64,000 bases of DNA from Dipylidium caninum (taxonomy: Eukaryota > Platyhelminthes > Cestoda > Cyclophyllidea > Dipylidiidae). Shown in pieces: positions 38,253 through 53,816 of this stretch. Numbering within the stretch: the first letter of the stretch is position 1; the number at the start of each line of letters is the position of its first letter. Position numbers and translations under genes: made by a program. Under the pieces are notes generated by a model, which was not told where the DNA came from, searched no databases, and saw nothing but the letters and a program-made list of their open reading frames with translations. The stretch spans positions 3,286,001 through 3,350,000 of the forward strand of contig QEYB01001046.1 in the NCBI GenBank assembly GCA_017562135.1, written 5' to 3'.

Positions 38253-41200
38253 CTTGTAGGCTTCGCAGGGTCGGCCAATGTAGCAAATGAGTAGGCTGGA
38301 GGAAGCGGGTCTCGGGCCTGAATGAGTGGCGGTGAGGATGATGGGAAAAGGCGCCACCGTTGGCCGTCAAGGGCCTCAGCTACTCCGGAGGTATTTGCAT
38401 CTACAAAGACCGGCAACTTTGCGCCCAAGGAGTACAACAGCGGTGTAGGCGCAACCCCGTCGTGGACGCTCATCCTGTGGGTATACGACAAGCGGGTTAG
38501 TCACTCTGAACTTGATTCATGTAACGCTCCATAACCCGCGCTGACGCAATCGAAAGTTACTCAGTTGACATTCGATGCAGGGAAGACACTACGCGTCCCA
38601 TTAACATCCCATCTTTAAGATGTCACCTTTTGGTTGCGAGGATTCAGAGTCGCTATACTTATCACCTTGACTCAGCCGTCATCGCTGATACATTTCGTCC
38701 ATATAGGGAATGCAAATTCGGTTTTTATCAGGTTAAAAAATTTTAAGGCCCTGTGATGGGAGATCGAAAAGGAGGAAGTTCCTTGATGAATTATAATTTC
38801 CAAAATAGGGCCTCATAGAAATCAAATTGCAGAAAAAAGCTAAGGCGCAAGTGTTTGTTATTGACAATAAAGCCGAAGTACATATAGGAAGTTAGAGAAT
38901 AGTGTATGTGACAAAGTAGGGTTTAAAGTCCCCACTTTCTGATCTAATTTGCCTCATGTCGTCATATGGAACATTATGGTTTATAAAATTAATAAAATAT
39001 TTAAAAAATTACAACCGGATTCCGATTTAGTAGCGGCCTGAATGCCTCTCATTCTTCCTAGGCATTCGTTAGAATGCCAATGGGAAAACAATTTATGGGT
39101 TAGGACCTATTATCTATACTCGGTGGCTGTTGTCTACTATTGTATCGTCATTAACCACAACAAGGCCTCTTAAAGCGATTCCAAGAATGCATTTTTTATC
39201 CTCAAAAACTGTAATTCAACTAGAGCCTAGTAGGTCCATTTTTATCAAGATTATAATCAATCATGAACCAGGGAATCGCTCGATAGTTATTTTAATTCCC
39301 ATATTGATAACATCTCAGGCCTCTATTGGCCAGTTTTCCAGCACATTACCCGACAATGAGTGGCCCTGAGGAAAGCTCTATTTATACTCCTCGAGATTAA
39401 AATGACGACTTTAACAGTTGTAAAAGCATCCGATTTTGGTGGGATCTTCTAGCAATTATGACTAATTTTAGAGGATAATATTTCGGTCTTTCCAGTGTTA
39501 GCCATGGAACTGACCTACTGGTTGGGACGGCAGAGACGACGTTGGTTTTGGCACTGGAGTGAATGTATTGGGAAGGCAGATCGAGGATGCCAGCGGAGGT
39601 CTGATGTCCTGAGTCCGGGGCGAAGCGTGGGTTCCAAACAGGGAAGGGTTGGTGTGTGGGCGTAGAATGGGGTGGTGAGGAGAGCGCAACAAAGGCTGTT
39701 TGAGGTATCGTTGCTGTAACCTGAGAAGAAATCTACTTTAGTTAAGTCCCTAAAACGAAACGGTGAGCGGTGCCCTGACGAGCAAATCATCTGTTTCGTA
39801 AATCCATTTTATATATCCTTCTTCAACGGCGTTACGCATTTGTAGAGGGCTATTAACCAATCAATTATAATCTTAATCAAACCTATCAATTCCATAAATA
39901 AGAAGGCAATCGGCGTTCCAAAGATGCTGGTAACAAGCCTAAAAGTGAATAAAGCCAACTTGAGTAGTGCGCCTAACCGAAAGCCGTAGTGTTGTCGCCG
40001 AAACACCGGCGGTACTCCTCAAACCATTATTCCATAAAACGGTTTAAGCAGACATTATAAAATGAACGCAACCCTAAGTGACACTATTTCGTCATACCGT
40101 TCATTGGTGCGATGAACAATTTTAGTCCACTACATACACGTGGACATATATGGAGTTCGCCAAGACTTTAAACATGCGCTAAGTTTTAGCTTTCATTTAG
40201 ACGAATTCAGCCATTCTAATAGGACGTGATGGAAAATATTTAGGATTTGGAGATTGGATAACCGAACTACAACTGAATCTAGTCTACCTGATTGGCAGTG
40301 CCACACTACTTAAAATCCATTTTGGCCATATCGTTCTGGGTAGAAAATTACAGTCCCGAAAGTAGTAGTTCCCTGATCATTGCAACGATTGTTGAAATTG
40401 AGATAATCACTGACCACGAGTCGGTTTCGGACCCGAGTTAACAAAAAGGAGAACTAAAAAACGGAGTAGGGAACTAACTCCAAACATCAAACAAAAAGGA
40501 CGACATTTACAAATGTACACTTTCACATTTTTATTCCCTAGTTAGATTTCAATTCGTACAAAGTGAAGGCTATTTCAATTATCAATGATGGCAGAAATGA
40601 GTAAAAGTGGCTAGACGAAAAATGAACTTAAAATATTCAACACTATGCTAATACTAACTTCATACGCCTTTTTAACATTGACTTTACGGATCCTTTAGCT
40701 TTTACAAGTAAAGGTCGAGAGAAGTCTAACAGACGAAAAAAAGGGTAGACAAATATTCAGAAGCTGTGAAATCTAATTATTCAATTCGAGCACACAGATT
40801 AAATTCATCTAACGACCAAATTTATGTTGTATACCAGAAATGGAGAGCTCTAAAACATCACAAGAAGAATGCAGATCGTCACGTGTGGCAATATTTAGAA
40901 TTTGCCGTACAAATTTTACTAGGCAAAATGAATTGCTGAAGCTGCACCGATAAACAGAGAGTGAGCAATTAAGCTGTACAAAATGCCTCCAAGACGCCAT
41001 GAACGTGGCCGATAGAGCGACCTCGCAAAAGCGTTCACCTAACCGTTTCATCTAGGCCATATGCTAGATCGCTTGCCAGACGAATTGCGTTATAAGAGAA
41101 TTAATTTTAATGCATAACAATAATTTTCAAGAAGCAAAAAAGGCCGGCTAATTGTAGAACAAATACAACTGGCAATTTTATCATATTTCGCCAAGGCAGC

Positions 41201-44200
41201 CGCAGCGCTGAAACGAGTATCCTGGCTACCCCCTCGAATATGCTCGATATTAACAGAAATTAGCCAGTGATCCTATAGGAAACGCTTGACGTCCTCGAAA
41301 CAATGTTTACTCACCCAAATCAAAATAATGATTAGAAAAGAACATCAATTGTATTCACGGAACGTGTCACCTACAAATTAATTTAATAATGCCGTATACT
41401 GAAGATAACACCAACTAAGTTTTACAGATTTAATGTGTTGGAGAGTTATCGGATTTGTTTCCATAACAAATTTAAAAGGTGGACCTGGACCTATAAGCCA
41501 AATTTTATTGTTATGCCAAGCTGCTTTGAAGTGACAACCACAATATTTCGGAGTCAAAGCAATTATAGTTAGGTCTTAGGCAATACATTATACAAAATGT
41601 CATACATTATACAAAATGTCTAAGTACGAATAGAAATGAGTGACTCCAAGGAAGCGGACAGAATATGAATAGCGTTAACCTACCTGTTCATATGAGGGCA
41701 ATACCGCTTCCGAAGCTATTCCGGTCGAGTTAAATGATATTGATTGGGGCATGTGGTAAAGGAGCATGGCCGAAGGATGCGCCGAAGGCGGTGGATACAT
41801 TGCAACAGGTGGGAGAGCAGAACCACGGGCAGATGGAAACCCTCCTACCAGCACTTTTTTCTTCGTACCAACATTGTTTCCACTACGACGGGAGCAACAA
41901 ATCATGAAGTTGTGTTGACGCCCCCTGTTTATTACTTCCTCCAAGGATTCTCTGTCTTCCCCTTCAGAATCCTCAGGAAGGAATCTCGCGCCCTTCACTA
42001 ATAAGGGAGATATTGCAGCACTCTGTAAGAGATCAGATGGTATTGATCTGGCAGTGGTGGAAGAAGAAGAGTTCTCTGATGCCGAACCGAGTACCCTCCG
42101 GCCCTCAGATGGTGGCGAGACTTCGTCAAGAGAGGAACTAAGTCGCCGAGTTTGGGAATCTCGATGATAATAGCGACGATGCCGATAACGGCGTTGACGA
42201 CAGCAAGTGAAGAGGATTAGAAGGGGACAGAAGAGTCTTTCGAGTGTAGTGGAAATAGAGGAAATGGATGGAGAGGAAGGCGCAGTGGAGACGGAGAAGG
42301 CCGAATTGACAACGCTAGTGGTGGCGGAACAGGAATCTAAGTCCTCCTCAGTTAGGGGCAGCCCGCAAGCGATGAGAATATTTTGCTTGCAGAGAGGGCA
42401 ACTGCGGTGCTTCAGCAACCATGGATCGATGCAGGCGCGATGATACATATGCCTAGAGTAAAGTGGCAAAGTATGGAGTTGGCATATTGGCTAATAAAAG
42501 GAACTTGACTTTGGAATTACGAATTGCAGATGAATTTTATGTTCTAGTGTTCAAAGAAAACCGGTGTGGGTTTGTGTAAAATTCGAGATTAAATTTATGG
42601 GACAAAAACAAGGCTTGGTACATGCATTCTCATTCAATTTTTGTGTATCCTCAATTAAGCCGTACTGTGACTTGGATAAATCTGCCCTGCTTAAATAGTT
42701 TACAGAATCCGACTACATCAACAAAGTCTGTTAAAACATTCTTCAAAGCACAATCCGGTTTACTTTTTCAAGTAATAATTTGCAACTAAAATTCAGGAGT
42801 GAGCCATAGTAAAGATGTCAATTATAAACAACTCCTTAATACGAAAATAGAAGTTAAGACGACATTAAAATACAAACTTATGGCATCTCAACCAGAGGCC
42901 AACGGAAATATTTACTTCCTGCCACATTCGATTTGCAGCAGTTCGCGAGAGAAATTCATTTTGCATCTCATATGAATTTTTTTAGAATCTGATGGGAAAG
43001 CGATCCCAAATGAAGTGTGATAACCTTTTCAACGATTTAGGGAGGACTGGTGAAAGCACGAGCATGTTTACAAACGTTATCGGAGAGGAGTAAACAATAA
43101 ATGGAAAAATAAGGCAAAATTTCAATCCCATCAGGGGTCAAACGCAGGGGTAGTCTAACACAACTTCCATCCGGTTACGTCGAATCCGTACGGCAGCACC
43201 TTAAGAGAACTGCACTCGTAGATTCACTGAAATTACATGTCACCTATCTACTGACAAAACAGTAAGTGAATCTTACCCCAATTCAACAACGGTGGATTAG
43301 AAAATGGAAGCGAATAATTATCTCTAAGAAATGTGTAGACCCGAGCTTCATAGATACTCCTTTTGCGGGCAGCATCGCTACAATGTGGACCACTATAGTA
43401 AATATGCCGATTTTCTCTGAGTAGGGTACAATAATTATTAAGATCTGAATAATTTACTGATAAAGAGGGCATTTTGAACGCTTATTGCCAATACTTTTGA
43501 TTTGACTAATTTGGCCGCTTAAATATACACATACCTACAATTTTATTCAAGATAAGAATCAACTGCCAAAAAGACTGTGCGATAGAGACCCAAACTGATT
43601 TCCGTTAATTCAAGGGAGCTCATGGTTTCACCATCAGCGCCTATTATATTTTGATTGACTCTAAATTTTTGTTCCAATGAATTCCAAATGAAGCAAGAAC
43701 TATATCACCGTGATTCTAATAGGGTCTTCAAATTGTGACAAGAGATCATATATAAGGGCGCTTCTGTGTCGGATAAGGTATTGCGCATTAGTTCTTTGGC
43801 TTCTTTAACATCAGCTCTCTTGTTAAGGGCATATTAAATCAGCCACACTATCTAACGGATTACCTTTTATTTGAGCATCGAAAAGTAGCATTGGTAAAAA
43901 GACTCCCATAACAAGAAAGCAGTAGACTCCTTGGTATTTGGCAAGGCTGATCTAAAAGCAGTTCCCATTAAAACATTTCCCGAAATAACTTAAGTCGATT
44001 CAAATTGGAGGACATTGAAAAACAAACTATTTTATTGTTTAAGCGTCGTTTAAAGCTTCGTGGCGATTTTTATTGTGCTCGACTGTGAATAAATCGTAAG
44101 CTGCGTTTCGCGATTTGACCAAGGCGAATGGCCGTGCTGACTCGCCTGTGCCTTGATAACTTGAAAAAGGTGAAGTCTAAGTGGGACCATTTTTATAAAC

Positions 44201-46142
44201 TCCCAAAAGAGTAGCCAAGATAATAGGAAGCATTTATTTTAATCACCTGCAGGGAAGGCTGCGAATGATATCCGACGGCTTGAAGATTTCGATGCAGATG
44301 GCACACTGGTCGAAGCCCTCCGAGATCAGAGGATCTACCTGATTGAGGCACTTGACTGGTAGTTTTTTCAGCGCTTTCTTGGTGGCTTCAGATAGCATGC
44401 GCTATAAATATTAGAAAGTATTTAAAACTACATCAAAGCGTAGAGGCGTGCTTTAACTCCAGAAATATGCACTAAATCCTCATGTGTTTACTGGTGAAAA
44501 AGGGGCATCAAACAAATGACATTTGGTAAAGGATTTAAATTTACGGGGTCTACTCAAATGTAAGGGTTACAGTAATCAAAAAACATATTTCAAAATCACT
44601 ATTGGTAGTCAAGAGTTCACGTGAGAAAAGTACTATCTTGTAAAAAAAGCAATTGCTGGAAGCAGTAAACAAAAAAGATCACAAAAAATTCGATTAAACA
44701 CGGGTTTTGAATCCATGAGAAAATGAGACATTTCAAGATAGACAAAAACCACCGATCCAGATGAAAAAGAAACATTACACTATGAACTGAACCATCGACA
44801 TGAAGGGACAAACCACGAATTTTTAGAAAGATATATGAGAATGTATGAGTATATTCAGGACAAAAAAGCGCCACTTACGCTAATCCCACAACTCTAAAAC
44901 GCTTTTGGTTTTCATTAACTTGCATATATATTGCCTTAATGGTAAAAAAACACTAGGTAATGGGTTGAGGCGCCTGAAATGAAGAAATTTTCTCAAAAAC
45001 CAAAACAAAGGACAACATGAACGTTTATTCCTGATATCACATCACAGCTAATGAATTCCATTACACTGTGCCGGCTATTCTTGGGAGTCAATCAGATCAC
45101 CACTAAAGGAGTAGCCACTGAGAGATGATAAAACAGAAAATAATTGACGCAAATAGCACCAGGAGGTTAGTATTGAGACAGAGAGTAAAGAGCTGAAATG
45201 TTGTACCTTCAAAAATATGCCAAAGTAGGCAATCGTCAGTTTGTGTACCTTAGTCTGAAGGCTTTACCTTTATCTCACCATTTTGCTGGAAACGAAATCC
45301 TTCACCCTCAGTCAATCTACTGATGCCACAACCATAAAATCCCACTAAGGACGCTTGTCAGAAGCGGAGAAAATCGCTGTCATTGCAATCAAACGATTTT
45401 CAGCATGAAGAGGATCTATGTAAGCAGATCGAATTTAAGACCTGACACTACCGCATTACAATAAACAAAAATCACACAGGAGCAATCCCCTTACTTGAAA
45501 AATCAACCTGGTTAAAAAGACCTAATACAGGTAAATAAAATCTCGGTGAACCGACTCACTACGCAATAACGGATAAAGTAAGCAATGAAAGGGAGGTCAG
45601 CGTTAAAGTCACTTACGTTCGCATTACAGAAATCACATAACGATGGTATATGTAGAGTGATGATGATGAAGTGGTTTTAAGTAAATTCAAATCAACTTTC
45701 CTTTACATATATCATGACTGTTATAACACCAGACGACTTATCTGTCCAATCAAAAACATATTGTAATAACCTCAGAAACGAGTTTCTACAAAATACAGAA
45801 ACGCTCTCGCCCAGCTGTAAACTGTCCAGCAACAGGATCAAATCCACCTACCGAGCGTCTGCTCTTGGCAGAACGAGCGAAAGGGAAACACGGACGGCGC
45901 CGGAAGCAAATACCAAGACGGGCCGGGATGAGAAGGATGCCCAGAAGGAGGAAAAGCATGCAGACAATGAGAAAGAGCAATATATTTGAGCCGACATCGG
46001 CAGACGTGGCGGCAGCGGGAGGGATGAAAAGTGTGGAAGATGAGGTGGGTTCGGCAGACAGTTCGATTGTGCCCATCAGAGCAACCTGTAATGAGGTGGA
46101 AGCAACCGCCAATTGAGTCGGCAGGTCGGGGAACATACCCAT
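38253..46142 (-). CDS. Goliath-like transmembrane RING-H2 E3 ubiquitin ligase
   Basis: A membrane-anchored RING ligase that recruits a ubiquitin-loaded E2, most like the Goliath/RNF130-RNF150 group, which acts on endosomal membranes. Exons: 45852-46142 (transmembrane helix [20 protein letters not shown], then a basic stretch), 44247-44401, 41684-42452, 39515-39720 and 38253-38474; all phases agree. The RING-H2 spans exons 2 and 3: [19 protein letters not shown], then [19 protein letters not shown] and PLCKQNIL. All eight ligands (CCCHHCCC) are present. A long Ser/Pro-rich tail follows; exon 4 could alternatively end at a stop at 39397-39399. The first ATG may be at 46142, but an acceptor-like CTCATTACAG inside this exon suggests upstream exons, so the N-terminus is uncertain. 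Introns of 1.2-2.2 kb hold nothing else I recognise. Confidence 0.8.
39721..41683. other. Large intron of the Goliath-like gene
   Basis: About 2 kb of AT-rich sequence between exons 3 and 4. Nothing coding is recognised. It contains an exact tandem duplication of a 19-base unit at 41583-41620. Confidence 0.6.
41583..41620. repeat. 19-bp tandem duplication (two copies)
   Basis: The unit ATACATTATACAAAATGTC occurs twice in a row without mismatch, inside an intron. This looks like a recent small slippage event. Confidence 0.9.
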
Positions 46143-48315
46143 AGGTAGGGAAATAGGGAGGATATTATAGAATCATCACTGTGAAGTAACGAAAAAAGTG
46201 AAGTTCCGGTAGCTACAATAGAAAAGCGATGGCTAAGAACGCCCAAACTGTCCCATTAGAAAACAGTACCATAAAAAATAACAAGCAAAATAGAAGGGAC
46301 ACAGTCCTTTTAAAGTGTTTGGAAGCACACTAAGTACAGCATAAGGAGTGAAAAACAAGTATCCAATAAAAAATTACTTATTATATACGTTACATGTCAA
46401 GACGGAGATTCATTTGGTACAAATAAGAGATAGAACACAATGAAGTCACACTGGAAATTAGAGCGCAAAAAGAGGGAAGTAGTAGAGTCGATTTAGACAA
46501 TTTGTTTCATGTTAAGTGTAAGTGTAGAGTTGAAAGGAGCGCCGTTATAACTCCCATAGGATATTCTGATACCACGTACGTCGCAAAATCGGGCTCGAGT
46601 ATGAACCAATAATAAAACAAACATGAAAAATGGTAGAAGGAGAGAATACCGAACAAAAATGAAAGCGACCATAGAAGTTAAAAGAATAAGCTCACCAAAT
46701 CACAAGCTGGAATATATTGACATTAACTGCGGATCTTTCTCAAAAAAAAAAACATATATTAAGTTGGACGGACACCATCAAAGCACCTATTACCAATGCA
46801 AAAATGAAGTCCAGACATTGGTATAACCCCAACATGTGATCATCCTGCCAACCAATGGTTCAAGTAAATTTGGTCTTCGATTTGAGGTAGAAATAGGTTA
46901 CGGCAACAGCCAACAAAACCGCGATATTCCTAAATGTCCATTAACCACTTGTATACTACCCGTAATGAAAAATATTCTTCCGCTAGGACGACAGTTTTAA
47001 AGCAAGCAGAGGGGGAATGAGGTAGCTCCATTCGGATTTCTCACCAAGTGCGTGAGAAAATGGCAGTTACTAAAATTAGCCAGATGAATCATTTGGGATG
47101 GCCCAGGCGACACGACACAGCGTACCAGTTACAAAAAAAAAGTGGACAAGCGCATATACACATGCCTCCTAATGACTAACAATGGCGGGAGGCACAAAAT
47201 GCAGACTTTAACTCAGAGGTTGAGGTAAGGTTACTGGTACCGAGATTAAACAAGCATATCGTACGACATCGGACTAGGAACGACTCAAATTCTTCCAATT
47301 TTTCAGGAAATCATTACTATATTTGAGCAACAGACAATAATAAAACTATTATGGACGTCCGAGAAGGGCCACTTCTAGAATACTGCCGAGATTTTTGTTG
47401 CATCAAAAGAAACCTTCATCGTAAGGAGTACGCATCTTAATTATCATTCCCATACTTTATCAGGACAGTCCCAATCCTGGTTCCAACAAAACAAGATCTG
47501 GATGCTTATGGAGACCCTGAGAACCCAGGCGTCCATTGCAAAAATGGCCAAATTCGGACCCACGACTAAGCGCAGTCACTCAACTCAAACACTTATGCTG
47601 GATTGCAGTGCAGAATAGACTACCCTAAGCGAATTAATAAAAGATAAACCCACATGATGACGAAAAAGCATCAAATTACTCATAAGACTATGCCGATAAA
47701 GTACTGGATAGAAATAAAACACTCGGCAACGAAAAAGTGTTCGATTAAGCAGTGAACATCAAACGCATCACCTTATAATTCGTTGAGTTTACATAAATTT
47801 CTTCAGACATGAGAAGTCGCTGAGAGATGTTTTACATTATATGAATTCCTAAGGTTACCAGGGGGTTGTTAAAAAATGTCAGCGACACAGTAATGGTCTT
47901 CTAACTAGTGCTGCCGGAAGTATGATTTTACCTTACTACCTTTGCGTATAACACGTAGAGAGTGCTAAGATGTGAAGGTACGAAGAGAATTTACAGCAGC
48001 AAGCAAAAGTACTCAACGCAATTGGGAGAAACAATTAAACGGTAAAACTGGTACACGGTCGAATGACGACCGTTATTAAGTTTTCTAATGAATCGCAACA
48101 GAGCAACTCAGTGAGAATGCATTGACTTCGTAAGCGCACAGTCATAGACAGATGATAACTAGAAAGATAAGGCGAGGAGAGTTGACAAATCACCGCAATC
48201 GTTTAAGGAAACTTATAAGGCTCAAATTCTGTTCAAATTTCGGACTGAGTATAACGTGGGGTTGCGTATTTAAAAAAAATTAGTCAATTGAGCACAAACT
48301 TAAGAAAAATTTTAC
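46143..48315. other. Region between transmembrane exon and PA exon candidate
   Basis: About 2.2 kb of AT-rich DNA. If 48316-48842 belongs to the Goliath-like gene, one or more exons with phase 2 entry and phase 0 exit should lie here. I could not identify one. Otherwise it is intergenic. Confidence 0.4.
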
Positions 48316-48842
48316 GAAAACATGCACAAACCAGGAATACTAAGTGCAGACCGTGCATCACGTAGGAAAAGAATATCACTGGCGCCCATCGATGAAAACA
48401 CATGATTTACGGCCGCGACCAGCGAACACCGTGCTTGTGTAGACTTATCCTCGATAACCACAGCTATCCAAGGAGAATCGTGCGAGTGGGTAAGGCGAGA
48501 CAAAGAGCAATCCGCATTGAGACTGTCGGTCTCGTTCCGCGAAGAACGACATTTGCGCCGGACAAGAGGTCCCTGGTACAGCTTGTCGTAGTCAAAGCCG
48601 CCACTGCCAATATCACCTGATACACCCACGCAATAATTGGCGACCTAGGAGAGAAGAATCATGTCAAAGTGCGGGTTCCAGCCGGGATTCAGAACCGCTT
48701 ACGTCTAAGTTAGAAACTGACGTTGAAAATTTGGCGGTCGAGTAACTGAACGGTCTGCCTTAAACCGAGAATAACGGGTGCAATTGGTGTAGAGAAGTGT
48801 AGAAGATAGGTATATCAGGATCCACAACCATGAATGGGTCAT
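48316..48842 (-). CDS. Possible 5' exons of the Goliath-like gene (signal peptide and PA domain)
   Basis: Two minus-strand exon candidates. Exon A, 48703-48842, begins MTHSWLWILIYLSSTLLYTN, a good signal peptide. Exon B, 48316-48644, has a strong acceptor (TTCTCTCCTAG), a phase 2 donor, and contains SPWIAVVIEDKSTQARC then NHVFSSMGASDILFL, which resembles the core of a protease-associated (PA) domain. PA domains precede the membrane helix in Goliath proteins, so position and strand fit. Exon A reaches a TAG three codons before its donor unless one base is added, for example at the T-run 48726-48729; that would give matching phase 0. At least one more exon would be needed before 46142. Family assignment here is inference. 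Confidence 0.45.
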
Positions 48843-51100
48843 TAATGCCTCATGAAGCAAGGCGAGGGCGAAACGGGGACCAGCGCCGAAGGACCAACCA
48901 ACAGCTGGCTTGGCCTGCTGTGCTATGGGGCACCCGCGGCCAATCAGAATATTGAATGTTAAAATAAAATTTATGGTTAAAACAATTCGTATATTATTCT
49001 CCAATGGACGACAAATCGGCAAAACTAGTAACGTAATTTAAAACAAAACATGCACTCACTTTATATAAGATATGTAAAATTTGCACGTGAATGTAAATTC
49101 GCGGTAGCTGCAATTTAAGGTTGAGCGAGAAAAAATGCTATCCTACAATTCATTCTCCCTTAAACCCAACAAAACTTGCTGGCAGTTGTTTGGTTTTGTG
49201 CTCAGGATGCGGCAGTCAAATTGCGTACATCGAAACCGCATATTGTACAGTTCACAATAATGTGTACGTAACCCTTCCTGAAAGGTTTTGAACCAAAGTC
49301 TTCTTACGGCAACTCAAAGGAATCACAACCCACCATTCCACTAAATGTATTAGATTTTACGCCACTGCCTCGACATTTATGATGTGGTCGCTTCTTCGTT
49401 GTCACCAGCATTAGTTTGAGCCTGTTGATTCCTCGCTGGTGGCTGATGCACGGACCTTATTGCCTTAGATATAAATGTAAAGGTTCAATAATCGAAATGG
49501 TCCAGAAAAGGACATTCATGTCAACGTAGTTCATAGTGGTACTTCTAAACTCTGATAAACCGAACTTCATATTCTGGTTTTATAATCCACAAATATTTAG
49601 GACCTCCGGGACTAACTCTTTTTCAAAAGAAGCTGTTTCGATATCAAGATTTATCCACACACACGGAAGTGTGTAATACATCCAGAAATATCACTTATAT
49701 CACTCAAATCAAAAGTAGACAAAGAGCGACCATATTATCATCACGTCGGTAGATTAATGAACTCATGACCGATCTGCGACGTTGGTGACGTGTACAAATG
49801 CAAAATTTGGAAGAATAAAAATAGCGCAAGCTCAACGACAAATGTAGGGTGTAAATACAAACGAAAGTGGGATATCGGGAAACCGTTTAATTATACGCAC
49901 ACCCTTCATGACCTATTCAAATTAATGGAAACGTTTAATGAACCACTTGAAGGCCCTCTAACTCTTGCGCCCTTAGGTACACCATCAAGCAGAAGTATTC
50001 ACCTCCAAAAGGACTACCACATTCCTGGGGACTTTTTTTCTTCCTTATGGTATCAAATTTCCCTGCATTTGGCGTATCATTTGTTACAATTCACATCCCA
50101 TTATAAGGGTTCTAAGTACCGTTATGCTTTCTACTCGCCTTATCCAGTTCCACTACTAGTTCACATTACCTTGCCATGAAAAATGGATCCCTCACGAATC
50201 AACCAAGTGGGGCTTTGTTGATCGGAAATCTGTAATAATGTGGTAGCACCAGAGAATTTAACTACTTCAATATTTTCGATGTAAAGACATGCCCTCAAGC
50301 GGTTTTTTTATACACCGTGCTTAAATAACATTAAGGTCACTCCTTCCTTCTTATTGGGTAATGCGTAGGCTATGAAACACAAAAATGCTATTCCTTAATT
50401 TGGAATATTTTTAATTTTTAATTAGAAATCTCATGCATCTCAAAAAGTCTGGATTTGATGAAGAACAAATGATGAACTATGTGTATATTGAGTCACGTTT
50501 GTTAGATCCGAAAAAAAACTGCGAATTTGACGAGAATGCTACAATTCATAATGAATCAGCAACCTCAAAATGTACATGCATACGCCAGATATGCGCTGCT
50601 CTGAAAACTAGTTGCTGAATTTTGAGTCCACTCTCAGCAATGCACAAGTCTGTAGAGCACTGACAGGTTTACACGATGTAGAATGCTGATTAGTATAAGA
50701 AATTACAAGAAAAAATACTATCAACCTGTATCACACCACTTGACAAAATTGGCCAATGGAAATATTTGTTCTCATGGCATGTTCTACAATGACTAAAAAA
50801 AAAGGGGACGTGAAACTCACGAAACAAATAAACCACTTTCTTTTAACTACAAATTGAATTAGACGCAGGGAGAGACATCTGCCGACACTTATCATTCGTC
50901 GGGGGGGGGAAATCGATTTTTTCAAAAATACATCAATCAATTAAGCATGTAGTTGCCGAAAGGAGTCATTATTCAGTTGAGTTTGGATTGGAATTAACAC
51001 ACTTACAGCCACAGTGTCTGGCTGGTTTTACTCATTTCTTTGAGAGCAAGATAAGTTAGTTTGGAGCACCCGAGTTGTCAACTTGGTTCACTGTTTTTCA
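48843..51100. other. Intergenic region upstream of the ELAV-like gene
   Basis: About 2.3 kb, AT-rich. A 129-codon plus-strand frame at 49790-50179 matches nothing I know and lacks splice context. A run of nine G lies near 50900. The region may contain a 5' leader exon for the ELAV-like gene. Confidence 0.4.
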
Positions 51101-51102
51101 GC
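51091..51102 (+). promoter_or_regulatory. Candidate 5' UTR splice acceptor of the ELAV-like gene
   Basis: The stretch ACTGTTTTTCAG has a pyrimidine tract and AG at 51101-51102, about 100 bases before the ATG, with no in-frame start between. It could close an intron in the 5' leader or act as a spliced-leader site. The coding region itself has no intron. Confidence 0.35.
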
Positions 51103-51191
51103 TCTTCAACTACCAATCTCAGTGTAAATACACTAGTCGCCTATTATAACCGTTGCTGAATGTTTTCTGAGAAATTATCAGCAACGGATAG

Positions 51192-53816
<2,625 letters not shown>

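Noticed and set aside
49790..50179. 129-codon plus-strand frame
   Set aside because: No similarity to a known family and no splice or promoter context; too weak to call.
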